A stretch of DNA of 64,000 nucleotides from assembly GCF_003254625.1 (NCBI RefSeq), contig NZ_QJRJ01000074.1, forward strand, positions 62,001-126,000, given 5' to 3'. Position numbers and translations under genes: made by a program. Shown here piece by piece: positions 1 through 8,145 of this stretch. The notes below the pieces were generated by a model. That model was not told where the DNA came from, searched no databases, and worked only from the letters and a program-made list of their open reading frames with translations. Source of the DNA: Flavobacterium ginsenosidimutans (lineage in GTDB: Bacteria > Bacteroidota > Bacteroidia > Flavobacteriales > Flavobacteriaceae). Each line of letters opens with the position of its first letter. Position 1 is the stretch's first letter.

Positions 1-94
1 ATATAAGCATCTGATTTATTTGGTGTCTATTAATTTCAAATTCTGGTGTACAAATGTACTATGAATTAGCTAATTTCAATAGCTAAAAACTGAT

Positions 95-709
95 TTACTT
101 TCGGCATTTTGACATTTCTTTTGCAACAGCAATAGACTGAGGGTTTTCGGTTTTTTCCAATTCAGAAATAATGTTTTTATAATTATAATCGTCACGGTTT
201 TGCGAAAGTTTTTTTGTTGCCTGAATTTCCTCAATTTCTATTTCAAAACCAAATATTCCTCTGGCTTCGCGCATTGTTTTTGCAGATAAATCTTCAACTC
301 GAACTGGGTTTTTAGAATTTGCTTCGTATTTGTCAACCAATTTTTTTAATTGTTCGACCGAAGTTTCATAATCTACGATTTTGATTTTTCCATAAACATG
401 TACGGCTATGTAATTCCATGTAGGAACATTTTCATGATCGTACCAAGAAGAAGAAACGTAACTGTGCGGACCTGTAAAAACAGCCAAAACCTGATCATTT
501 TCTTTAAAACCTTCTGCTTGCGGATTTAACTTTGAAATGTGTCCTTGCAGAATCTCTTTTCCGTCATTATTAAGCTCAAGTTCTATCGGGATATGTGTTG
601 CACATAATTTTCCGTTAGTTTGATTAATCAGAATTCCGAAGCTGTTTTCTTTTAGAAAATTTCTAATTTCTTCAGCATTTTCGTTCTTGTATAAATCTGG
701 TGTGTACAT
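95..709 (-). CDS. PaiB-like FMN-binding negative transcriptional regulator
   Basis: This 204-residue protein has the typical length and N-terminus (MYTPDLYKNEN) of the PaiB family, a split-barrel flavin-binding fold. The central VPTWNYIAVHVYGK segment is the family's most conserved stretch. In Bacillus, PaiB works with the acetyltransferase PaiA and affects sporulation and protease genes; in Bacteroidota the role is not established, and many members may simply bind flavin or act as reductases. No PaiA-like partner lies next to it. The gene stands alone, converging on nothing within the window and followed on the same strand by unrelated DNA. Family assignment is firm; a DNA-binding role is inherited annotation. 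Confidence 0.85.
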   Translation of the reverse strand: MYTPDLYKNENAEEIRNFLKENSFGILINQTNGKLCATHIPIELELNNDGKEILQGHISKLNPQAEGFKENDQVLAVFTGPHSYVSSSWYDHENVPTWNYIAVHVYGKIKIVDYETSVEQLKKLVDKYEANSKNPVRVEDLSAKTMREARGIFGFEIEIEEIQATKKLSQNRDDYNYKNIISELEKTENPQSIAVAKEMSKCRK

Positions 710-748
710 TTTTTAAGATTTAGTCAAACATTTCTAGGTTTCGATTCC

Positions 749-1261
749 TTATTGATTTTCGGCTGTGTCTTTTTGTAAAAGGAATAGATTTGAAGTTACA
801 CTTAAATATAAAATAAATATTCCGATAACAGTAAAAACAACTCCTTCAATTAAACATTGCGTTGCAAAATCATTGGAAAGTACTGTTCTGATAGGGCGAA
901 AAAAAAGCGAGATTACTTCTTTTCTAAAAAACTTAAGTCTCATTAGCATATAAAGAGCCAAGGCGAGTAAAATTGTATTTATCGAAGAAAGTTTGTTTTT
1001 CCAGTTTAAGAAACCAATAGCTAAAATTCCAAACAATAAACCTAGAAAAATCCAGATGTATATACTTGGCCAGAAACTTAAAGCATCTTCTTTTGTTGGG
1101 AATAAAGCGCTCCAGTTTTTTGATTCTTGAGAATTGCAATGTTTTTTTATGCAAATAACTTTTTCAGCAGCAGTATAAATCCTTAATTGCAGAATTCCAT
1201 TAATTAGGATAATCATCCCAAAAAATTGAATTAAAAGAACTCCAACATTTAGTTTTTTCAT
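749..1261 (-). CDS. hypothetical inner-membrane protein
   Basis: This 170-residue protein is unrecognised. It has an N-terminal hydrophobic stretch (residues about 7-28), then a short polar section containing two Cys residues (IKKHCNSQ), then hydrophobic segments at about 66-86 and 90-108 and a last one at about 138-160, which suggests four membrane spans. It sits between the PaiB-like gene and murB on the same strand, 31 bases after murB, so it may be cotranscribed with murB. No functional motif is visible. A function cannot be assigned. Confidence 0.6.
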   Translation of the reverse strand: MKKLNVGVLLIQFFGMIILINGILQLRIYTAAEKVICIKKHCNSQESKNWSALFPTKEDALSFWPSIYIWIFLGLLFGILAIGFLNWKNKLSSINTILLALALYMLMRLKFFRKEVISLFFRPIRTVLSNDFATQCLIEGVVFTVIGIFILYLSVTSNLFLLQKDTAENQ

Positions 1262-1292
1262 TAAAGTTATAATTTGATGGAAATTCCTGTTT

Positions 1293-2306
1293 TTAAATCA
1301 CATTCACTTCGGCTTCGATATGGATGCCAAAAGTTTCAAAAACGGTTTTTTGAACTTCTTTAGAAACCGCTAAAATTTCCTGTCCAGTTGCATTTCCGTA
1401 ATTCACTAAAACCAAAGCTTGATTCTTATGAACTCCTGCATCTCCAAAACGTTTTCCTTTAAAACCTGCCTGTTCAATAAGCCAACCCGCAGGAACTTTA
1501 ACTTCTGTATCTGAAACTTCATAATATTTCATTTCAGGGAATTTCTGATGGATTTTCTCAAAATCAGATTTCAGTAAAATCGGATTTTTGAAAAAACTTC
1601 CGCTGTTTCCTAATTCTTTCGGATCTGGCAATTTACTTTGTCTAATGGCAATTACAGCATTACTCACATCTTTTAATGTTGGTTCTGTAATGTTGTTTTT
1701 GGCCAATTCTGCCAAAATATCTCCATAAGAAGTATTGATTTTATGATTGCGTTTGGTTAATTTAAAAACAACCGAAGTAATAATGTATTGGTCTTTTACT
1801 TCATGTTTGAAAATACTTTCGCGGTAGCCAAAATTACATTCTGCATTATCGAAAGTTTTCAGTTCTTGAGTTGCAATATTCATAGCTTCGCAAGAAACAA
1901 AAGTATCTTTGATTTCAGTTCCGTACGCGCCAATATTCTGAACTGGAGTTGTTCCTACGTTTCCAGGAATTAGCGACATATTTTCTAGACCGCCAAAATT
2001 ATTGTCGATTGTCCAAAGTACGAAATCATGCCAAGTTTCTCCAGCCTGACTTTCAACCCAAACAAAATCATCGTCTTCTTTTGTGATTTTTTTGCCTTTT
2101 AAATCAATGTGAATAACCAGCGCCTGAATATCTTTCGTTAAAAGCATATTGCTTCCGCCTCCTAAAATGAACTTTTTCTCGTTTTTGTTTTCTTGTAAAA
2201 TTGTCTTTAGTTCAGCAATAGAATGAACAGCAACAAATTGTTTAGCACTGGCTTCAATGCCGAAAGTATTATATTTTTTTAAAGAAAAATTGGATTGGAT
2301 TTCCAT
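1293..2306 (-). CDS. murB: UDP-N-acetylenolpyruvoylglucosamine reductase MurB
   Basis: MurB reduces UDP-GlcNAc-enolpyruvate to UDP-MurNAc with NADPH and FAD in cytoplasmic peptidoglycan precursor synthesis. The 337-residue length fits the E. coli-type (type I) enzyme. The N-terminal FAD-binding half carries the ILGGGSNML loop (about residues 46-54) and the signature LIPGNVGTTPVQNIGAYG (about 111-128). The C-terminal half has SGSFFKNP, which supplies the catalytic Ser, and the terminal HIEAEV segment, which supplies the Glu. A -7 box lies 26 bases upstream of the start. This is a standard housekeeping gene with no oddities. Confidence 0.97.
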   Translation of the reverse strand: MEIQSNFSLKKYNTFGIEASAKQFVAVHSIAELKTILQENKNEKKFILGGGSNMLLTKDIQALVIHIDLKGKKITKEDDDFVWVESQAGETWHDFVLWTIDNNFGGLENMSLIPGNVGTTPVQNIGAYGTEIKDTFVSCEAMNIATQELKTFDNAECNFGYRESIFKHEVKDQYIITSVVFKLTKRNHKINTSYGDILAELAKNNITEPTLKDVSNAVIAIRQSKLPDPKELGNSGSFFKNPILLKSDFEKIHQKFPEMKYYEVSDTEVKVPAGWLIEQAGFKGKRFGDAGVHKNQALVLVNYGNATGQEILAVSKEVQKTVFETFGIHIEAEVNVI

Positions 2307-2331
2307 AAATAAAAGGCTTTTTAATCTGTGT

Positions 2332-2339
2332 CAAAAGTA
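2332..2339 (-). promoter_or_regulatory. putative -7 box for murB
   Basis: On the minus strand the bases read TACTTTTG, an exact match to the Bacteroidota -7 consensus TAnnTTTG, 26 bases before the murB start. No good -33 TTTG is seen at the usual spacing, so the call rests on the -7 match alone. Confidence 0.4.
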
Positions 2340-2476
2340 AGGATTATAAGTTTTGGTTTAGCCTGTAAGGGTGTAAAGTTTGTAAAAGCTTTTATTTAAA
2401 ATGTGAAACTTAACATATTTGCTTTTAATCAGATTTCGTTTTTTTGTAAGTTTGAACTAGTTAATAGCGCATAATC

Positions 2477-3211
2477 ATGTCAAAATCAATTATTAAAAAC
2501 AGAGCATTCTTTTTTGTAATTCTAAATGTGTTTTTATCAATTTCCTCTTTTGCTCAAAGTGACATTGTCGGGAAATGGAAAACAAGAGACATAATTGGAT
2601 ATACTGATGTTGCAGAATATTCTTTAATAAAAGAAAAAGAACCTGATAGTGGACGTACTGTAACATTCAACTTAGATGGTACATTTTCAAGCGGTGAAAC
2701 AATGCAATGTCTTACGGGTTGTTTTGCTTTTACCTCGGGAACTTATGCAATGGTTGATAACGATCACATACATCTGACTGTGGAGGACGTTCGTTTTGTT
2801 GGCTTCACATGTGGAATGAATAAAAGACAGAAAGAAGATTTTATTAAAGATTTAGGCGTTTTTTATATTTATAAAGAAGGAGATAAAATTCGTTTAATTC
2901 CAAGTAGTGGAGTTTTGCAGGATGATAGAGATGAAATGCTGTATACTCAAATGGCTAATAATTTTTACAAAGAATGGAGAAAGTATGATTATGTATGGCA
3001 AAATACAAATGGAAATAATCAGCAAGAAATTATAAACGATTGTATTGATTCTAAAAAGCAGATTGTTTTATCTAATTGCAAAGTTGTTTTTTCTACAAAA
3101 AGAGATTTAGAAGAATTTCTAATTTTGAAAGATGATAAAGAATTTCATTATGTAATTTATGATTCTCATAATAAAAAAGTCTCTTTAGCGTATCCAAAAA
3201 ATAAAGGCTAA
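2477..3211 (+). CDS. hypothetical secreted protein, lipocalin-like
   Basis: This 244-residue protein begins with a clear signal peptide (residues 1-26, ending SSFAQ). It continues with SDIVGKWKTRDIIGY, the kind of opening found in lipocalin-like domains of Bacteroidota (a G-x-W motif after the signal). Three Cys residues lie at about residues 76-112 (MQCLTGCF, GFTCGM) and could form disulfides. The second half is hydrophilic and has no recognised domain. It is a single gene between two minus-strand genes. The fold assignment is tentative and the function unknown. Confidence 0.65.
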   Translation: MSKSIIKNRAFFFVILNVFLSISSFAQSDIVGKWKTRDIIGYTDVAEYSLIKEKEPDSGRTVTFNLDGTFSSGETMQCLTGCFAFTSGTYAMVDNDHIHLTVEDVRFVGFTCGMNKRQKEDFIKDLGVFYIYKEGDKIRLIPSSGVLQDDRDEMLYTQMANNFYKEWRKYDYVWQNTNGNNQQEIINDCIDSKKQIVLSNCKVVFSTKRDLEEFLILKDDKEFHYVIYDSHNKKVSLAYPKNKG

Positions 3212-3281
3212 TATTTTATATATAAAAGGTTATAATTTATTTAGCGTTCTTCGCGTAAAAAAAACTTTGCGTTCTTTGCGG

Positions 3282-4331
3282 TTAAATATTTCGCAAATCA
3301 AGTAATTCGTGATATTTCTCCGAAATAACCTTCATGTTAATATTATAATTCGCATTTTCCTCCACAAATTTTCTGTTTCGAATAATCGCTTCATTTCGCA
3401 ATTCGGGATTTTCAAAAGACCAGATTAATTCTTCGGCCAGCATTTCGATATTATCAATTTCAATTAATTGACCATTTTCGCGATGTGTTATCCAGCTTTG
3501 ATTTCCAGGAATATCAGAAACAATAGGAAAACAATTAGAAGCCATCGCCTCAAACAAAGAAGCAGAAACTCCCTCGGTAATTGGCATACTAATATAAATA
3601 TTCGATTGCTGTAATAATTTTGGAAGTTCCGTATTCGGGATTCTTCCTGTAAAAATCACTTTGTTTTCTATTTGTAGTTCTTTGGCTAAATCTTTCAAAA
3701 ACTGCAATCTTGTTCCATCTCCAACAATTGTAAGAGAAAAATCTATTCCTTTTTGGTTTAAAATTCCAAAAGCTTTTAGAATAGAATCGTGTCGATATTC
3801 TGGCTGAAGCGAACGTGTAACAATCGCTTCAATTTTATTTGAATTATTAGTAGAAGGAGTAAAAAGTGATAAGTCAATTCCTTTTGGAAGAACTAATACT
3901 TTGTTCATGTCAACGCCAGTTGCTTTCATGTGAATTGCCATAACTGGTCCCCAAGCATGAATTAAATGTGCTTTTTTAAAAGCATATTTCTGAATGAATT
4001 TTTTATAAGGATATAAAACTGAAGTTTCGGGCCATAAATCGGTTCGACCTTGTTGCGCGATCGCAATGGTTTTAGATCCAGATAATGCAGCAAGAAAACC
4101 GTAACTGGTTGTTCTTTCGGCAATAACCATATCGGGTTTTTCTTTTCTGATTGTTTTTCGAATAGAAAAAGGAGCAAAGAAATACTCTAAAATACGTTTG
4201 AATCTTTTATTATTTGGCGTTTGAAGTTCCCAAGTAATAATTTCAAAATCGCCAAATTCTTTCAGACCTTTCATCCAAGTAATAGCGTCAGCACGGTAAG
4301 ATTCTCCAAGAAAAAGTATTTTCCTTTTCAT
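3282..4331 (-). CDS. glycosyltransferase family 4 (GT-B)
   Basis: The 349-residue protein is a GT-B glycosyltransferase of the GT4 type. The C-terminal nucleotide-sugar domain shows PEYRHDSILKAF, SLTIVGDGTRL (about residue 200), VIFTGRI, and the retaining-GT motif EGVSASLFEAMASNCFPIVS (about 253-272, E-x7-E), where sugar-nucleotide contacts are made. The N-terminal acceptor domain (about 1-150) is more variable. No other polysaccharide genes lie next to it, so the acceptor (lipid or capsule/LPS) cannot be deduced. Family call is secure and the substrate unknown. Confidence 0.88.
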   Translation of the reverse strand: MKRKILFLGESYRADAITWMKGLKEFGDFEIITWELQTPNNKRFKRILEYFFAPFSIRKTIRKEKPDMVIAERTTSYGFLAALSGSKTIAIAQQGRTDLWPETSVLYPYKKFIQKYAFKKAHLIHAWGPVMAIHMKATGVDMNKVLVLPKGIDLSLFTPSTNNSNKIEAIVTRSLQPEYRHDSILKAFGILNQKGIDFSLTIVGDGTRLQFLKDLAKELQIENKVIFTGRIPNTELPKLLQQSNIYISMPITEGVSASLFEAMASNCFPIVSDIPGNQSWITHRENGQLIEIDNIEMLAEELIWSFENPELRNEAIIRNRKFVEENANYNINMKVISEKYHELLDLRNI

Positions 4332-4344
4332 TCAGTTGTTATTT

Positions 4345-4426
4345 TTTGCCACAGATTAAAAAGATTAAAAAGGATTTTGCAGTTGCGAAAAATTAATCTG
4401 TGAGAATCTGTGAAATCTGTGGCAAA
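4345..4426. repeat. intergenic inverted repeat (TTTGCCACAGATT type)
   Basis: The gap between the glycosyltransferase and the DUF2461 gene holds a 13-bp perfect inverted repeat (TTTGCCACAGATT at 4345-4357, its complement at 4414-4426). Between the arms are degenerate copies of AATCTGTGA. Similar elements built on AGATT/AATCT words recur at 41.6-41.9 kb. These look like dispersed flavobacterial intergenic repeats that can fold into hairpins between convergent or tandem genes. Confidence 0.6.
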
Positions 4427-4431
4427 TAAAA

Positions 4432-5109
4432 CTAAAATTCTTCAGTATCCAAAGCGCGATTGATGAATTCGTTTAGAGGTTTTAAAGCGATAAGTTTTTG
4501 GCTCATTTTCTTTACAAAATCTTTCTCCATCACTTCAGAGACATTATAGACTTGAGTTGCTGTAAAACTTTTTAATTTTAAAAACTCAATTGCAGGATGA
4601 TCTTTTTCGTAACCGCGAGGCATGCTTTTAAGTGAATTGTTTTCGTTTATGTCTAAACTTTCAAACTCTTTTTTGAAGTTTTTATCATTTAAAATTTCCT
4701 GTAAATCATCATAGAAAAAAGCAATTTCTTTACGGACTTTCTTTAAGTCTTCCGCTTCAGGCGAATAAAATCCACCGGCAATAAAACTTGCACCTTTTTC
4801 AATATGAACATAATATCCGGCGCGGTTCAAACCTTTTGTTCCGCCAGACATCCAGATTCCTAAATGTGCTTTGTATGGCGATTTGTCTTTAGAAAAACGA
4901 ATATCACGGTTAATTCTGAAAGTACAGTTTTTAACTTCCAACAATTCTAATGAAGGATCAAGCGGTTTCATGGCATCAAGAAAATCACTTACCAATTGAT
5001 GGTAATCTTTCTTGAAAACTTCATATCTCTTTTTATTTTCCTGAAACCATTCGCGATTGTTGTTTCTTTTTAAATCGTCTAAAAATTGCAATGATTCTTT
5101 CGTTAGCAT
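4432..5109 (-). CDS. DUF2461 (TIGR02453) family protein
   Basis: The 225-residue protein matches the DUF2461 family in length and in its motifs: the N-terminal LKRNNNREWFQENKKRYE, the central TFRINRDIRFSKDKSPYK, and AGYYVHIEKGASFIAGGFY. The family is widespread in bacteria and fungi with no established biochemical role. The gene lies alone between recF and the glycosyltransferase, with intergenic gaps of about 100 bases on each side. Family call is firm, function unknown. Confidence 0.9.
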   Translation of the reverse strand: MLTKESLQFLDDLKRNNNREWFQENKKRYEVFKKDYHQLVSDFLDAMKPLDPSLELLEVKNCTFRINRDIRFSKDKSPYKAHLGIWMSGGTKGLNRAGYYVHIEKGASFIAGGFYSPEAEDLKKVRKEIAFFYDDLQEILNDKNFKKEFESLDINENNSLKSMPRGYEKDHPAIEFLKLKSFTATQVYNVSEVMEKDFVKKMSQKLIALKPLNEFINRALDTEEF

Positions 5110-5221
5110 ATTCCTTAAATATTTATTGCAGTTGTTTTTTAAATTTTGCTCAGGCTAATTTAATGATTTCTATTTTGGGATTGATCCTGAAAACTGATAC
5201 AAATTGTACCAATTTTAAGAC

Positions 5222-6301
5222 TTATAAATTGAAGATTTTATAAGTCTGATGCGTCGATTTTACAATCGCTTCGGTTCTTTCTGGATGTGTATCAGATATA
5301 AAAAGCTGTCCGAATGTCTCGCTATTTACCATTTCTATAATTTTGGCAACACGCGTTTCGTCCAGTTTATCAAAAATATCATCAAACAAAAGAATAGGTT
5401 TTACACCGCTTTGTTTTTTCAAAAACTCGAATTGAGCCAATTTTAAAGCAATTAGAAATGATTTCTGCTGACCTTGAGATCCGAATTTTTTTATTGGATG
5501 CGAATCAATCTCAAAAGACAAATCATCTTTATGAGTTCCAACAGTTGTATAATGTAGCGCTCGATCTTTATTGATGTTTTCCTGCAAAAGCGTTAAAAGG
5601 TCTTTTTCGAACAAATGACTTTCATAAACCAACTGAACCTTTTCCTCAGATCCAGTTATCGCCTGATGGTGTCTATTAAATATAGGTATAAACTGCTCGA
5701 GAAAATCTTTTCGTTTTTCAAAAATAGATTTTCCGTAACCTTGCAATTGTTCATTATATATAGACAAGGTGTCGTTGTCAAAAACATGATTTAGGGCAAA
5801 ATATTTCAAAAGAGCATTTCGCTGCGTAATCACTTTTTGATAATTTATCAATTCATGCAAATATGTAGAATCTAATTGCGAAATCACGCTGTCCATAAAT
5901 TTACGGCGCGTTTCGCTTCCTTCAACGATCAAATCTCTATCTGCGGGCGAAATAATAACCAACGGAATAAATCCAATATGATCGGAGAATTTGTCATAAG
6001 GTTTTCCATTTCGCTTTAAAACCTTTTTTTGTCCTTTTTTTAAACTGCAGACAATTTGTTCTGTTCGTTCATTCTTTTCCAGTTCAGCATCAATGACAAA
6101 AAACTCTTCGCCATGTTTGATATTTTGAACGGCAAGCGGATTAAAATAGCTTTTTCCGTAAGCTAAATGATAAATAGCATCAAGCACATTGGTTTTGCCA
6201 ATACCATTTTTTCCCACAAAACAGTTGATTTTGATGTCAAAATCAAAACTTGCTTCAGAAAAGTTTTTATAATTGAATAAAGAGATTTTGTTTAAATGCA
6301 T
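5222..6301 (-). CDS. recF: DNA replication/repair protein RecF
   Basis: RecF is an SMC-like ATPase that helps load RecA at gapped DNA with RecO and RecR. The sequence shows Walker A ([15 protein letters not shown], about residues 31-45 from the chosen start), the ABC-type signature FGSQGQQKS (about 270) and Walker [16 protein letters not shown] (about 300). The start at 6301 gives [14 protein letters not shown], the normal RecF N-terminus; an in-frame ATG five codons upstream would add MESRK. It is followed by no dnaN or gyrB, so the classical dnaA-dnaN-recF cluster is absent, as is normal in Bacteroidota. Confidence 0.96.
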   Translation of the reverse strand: MHLNKISLFNYKNFSEASFDFDIKINCFVGKNGIGKTNVLDAIYHLAYGKSYFNPLAVQNIKHGEEFFVIDAELEKNERTEQIVCSLKKGQKKVLKRNGKPYDKFSDHIGFIPLVIISPADRDLIVEGSETRRKFMDSVISQLDSTYLHELINYQKVITQRNALLKYFALNHVFDNDTLSIYNEQLQGYGKSIFEKRKDFLEQFIPIFNRHHQAITGSEEKVQLVYESHLFEKDLLTLLQENINKDRALHYTTVGTHKDDLSFEIDSHPIKKFGSQGQQKSFLIALKLAQFEFLKKQSGVKPILLFDDIFDKLDETRVAKIIEMVNSETFGQLFISDTHPERTEAIVKSTHQTYKIFNL

Positions 6302-6487
6302 TTTTCGGGACTCCATGTGAAAAATTTACCGTTTTCGACCAGTAAAATTTTGAGGCTGCAAATTACCGAAAATTATCGATATAATTGGCTTTACGGTATT
6401 CTTCAGCCGATTTATTTTGACGCTTTCGCGGAAGGACAAGAGAATCATGAAAATATTTTTTTTAAAATAGTGATAAAATTGATTTTT

Positions 6488-6520
6488 TTTGCCTCAGTTT
6501 CAAGAAAAATTTTATTTTTG
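6488..6520 (+). promoter_or_regulatory. putative promoter for the TPR gene
   Basis: TTTG at 6488-6491 and TATTTTTG at 6513-6520 match the Bacteroidota -33 and -7 elements with 21 bases between them. The start codon is 22 bases downstream of the -7 box, implying a short leader. Confidence 0.55.
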
Positions 6521-6542
6521 CCGTTCACTAAATAATTTTTAA

Positions 6543-7322
6543 ATGGCAACTTACAATAAAAGAGGATATAAGACACCAAAAGAAAAGGAAGTAAAAGAAG
6601 TTACTGAAGAACAACAAGTAGTTATTGACGAGAAAGACAGCACAACAGCTGGAGTTTTCTCAAAATTAGACGAAACAGCTTCAAGAACTGAGGATTGGGT
6701 GGCTAAAAATCAAAAAATCATTATTGGTTTAGTGGCTGGTATTGCTGTTGCTACAATTGGATATTTGGCTTACCAAAAATTCATTGCAACTCCTAAACAA
6801 GAAGAAGCTGCAAGCGAAATGTTTGTTGCTCAACAAAATTTTGAAAAAGCTGTAAATGGTGTTTCTAGCGATTCATTATTCAAATTATCATTAAACGGTT
6901 CTGAAGGTAAATTCGGATTTATTAAAATCGCTGACGAATATTCTGGAACTGACGCTGGAAATTTAGCAAACTACTATGCTGGTATTGCTTACTTAAATAC
7001 TGGTAAATATGATGAGGCGATTAAATATTTAGGTGAATTTAAATCTGAAGACGTTATCTTAAGCGCTTTAGCTAAAGGTGCAACTGGAGATGCTTACTCT
7101 CAAAAAAATCAGCAAAAAGAAGCTCTTGATTTTTATGTGAAAGCTGCTGAGTCTAACAAAAACGATTTTACAACACCTCGTTTCTTATTAAAAGCAGGAA
7201 AAACTGCTTTAGCTTTAGGACAAAAAGAAGATGCATTGAAATATTTCAATGACATTAAAGATAATTACGACAGTACTCCAGAAGCAGCATCTGTTGATGC
7301 TTTGATCGGATTAGCACAATAA
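6543..7322 (+). CDS. membrane-anchored tetratricopeptide repeat protein (YfgM-like)
   Basis: The 259-residue protein has a charged cytoplasmic N-terminus of about 58 residues, one membrane span (IIIGLVAGIAVATIGYLAY, about residues 60-78) and a periplasmic helical domain with TPR-like repeats (ANYYAGIAYLNTGKYDEAIK and later units). The organisation matches YfgM/Tol-Pal-associated TPR proteins, which bind envelope proteins and chaperones at the inner membrane. It precedes ribH by 85 bases. Family call is good; the client is unknown. Confidence 0.85.
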   Translation: MATYNKRGYKTPKEKEVKEVTEEQQVVIDEKDSTTAGVFSKLDETASRTEDWVAKNQKIIIGLVAGIAVATIGYLAYQKFIATPKQEEAASEMFVAQQNFEKAVNGVSSDSLFKLSLNGSEGKFGFIKIADEYSGTDAGNLANYYAGIAYLNTGKYDEAIKYLGEFKSEDVILSALAKGATGDAYSQKNQQKEALDFYVKAAESNKNDFTTPRFLLKAGKTALALGQKEDALKYFNDIKDNYDSTPEAASVDALIGLAQ

Positions 7323-7407
7323 TATTATTTGTAGAGTTAAGATTTTAGATTTTAGATTTGTATTTTTACAATCTGAAATTAAAAAACTAAAATCTTAAAT
7401 ATAAAAG

Positions 7408-7980
7408 ATGGCTACTGAAAATAAAAATCTATCAGAATACGATAAAAACACAATCCCAAATGCGAAAGACTTTCGATTTGGGATTGTTGTTTCTGAATGG
7501 AATGATACTATAACAGAAGGACTTTATAATGGTGCTTTTGATGCTTTAACTGATTGTGACGTTCCTGCTCAACAAATTATCCGTTGGAATGTTCCAGGAA
7601 GTTTTGAGTTGATTTATGGAGCTAAAAAAATGCTTCAAACGCAAAAGGTTGACGCAGTTATCGTAATTGGATGTGTGATTCAAGGAGAAACAAAACATTT
7701 TGATTTTGTATGCGAAGGTGTTACACAAGGAATTAAAGATTTGAATGTTCAAACTGATATTCCAGTTATTTTCTGTGTTTTAACAGATAATAACATGCAA
7801 CAGTCAATTGATAGAAGTGGGGGAGCTCACGGAAACAAAGGGACTGAAGCAGCAATTGCGGCAATCAAAATGGCTTATATTCGTCAGCAAGCCTCAATAT
7901 CTCATGCTTTCAATCAGCCTTTATTGACTTCTGGGGCGTTGCAAATTGAAGATTCTCCTAGAAAAATAGAGAACGAATAA
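7408..7980 (+). CDS. ribH: 6,7-dimethyl-8-ribityllumazine synthase
   Basis: RibH condenses 5-amino-6-ribitylamino-uracil with dihydroxybutanone phosphate to make lumazine, the penultimate step of riboflavin synthesis. Motifs seen are the N-terminal FGIVVSEWND (substrate aromatic contact), VPGSFELIYGAKKM, the conserved GCVIQGETKHFDFVC (about residues 90-104) and GNKGTEAAIAA near the C-terminus. The protein is 190 residues, slightly longer than the usual 155-165, with a polar C-terminal tail. No FMN riboswitch is visible upstream. A strong terminator follows. Confidence 0.97.
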   Translation: MATENKNLSEYDKNTIPNAKDFRFGIVVSEWNDTITEGLYNGAFDALTDCDVPAQQIIRWNVPGSFELIYGAKKMLQTQKVDAVIVIGCVIQGETKHFDFVCEGVTQGIKDLNVQTDIPVIFCVLTDNNMQQSIDRSGGAHGNKGTEAAIAAIKMAYIRQQASISHAFNQPLLTSGALQIEDSPRKIENE

Positions 7981-8003
7981 AACACATTTGTTTTAAAAAT
8001 ATT

Positions 8004-8040
8004 AAAACCTATACTGTGTCACAATAGTATAGGTTTTTTG
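8004..8040 (+). terminator. rho-independent terminator after ribH
   Basis: AAAACCTATACT and its exact complement AGTATAGGTTTT form a 12-bp stem with a 10-base loop, followed by a long T run. Confidence 0.85.
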
Positions 8041-8085
8041 TTTTTTTTATGATTATTCTTATTCTAAAAGCCAATCAAAATTTAC

Positions 8086-8093
8086 TAAATTTG
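8086..8093 (+). promoter_or_regulatory. putative -7 box for mutL
   Basis: TAAATTTG matches TAnnTTTG, 52 bases before the mutL start. A clear -33 element is not seen at the expected spacing. Confidence 0.4.
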
Positions 8094-8145
8094 TACTTCT
8101 TGGTTTATAAAAACCGAATTTAAACTTTAAACTTATTTTTGCTTA

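Noticed and set aside
5222-6316. Replication origin near recF
   Set aside because: No dnaA or dnaN is adjacent, and no cluster of DnaA boxes was seen; recF is separated from the origin in Bacteroidota.
7323-7407. Possible FMN riboswitch ahead of ribH
   Set aside because: The gap is 85 bases of AT-rich DNA without the conserved RFN element helices; ribH is probably transcribed with the TPR gene or from a simple promoter.
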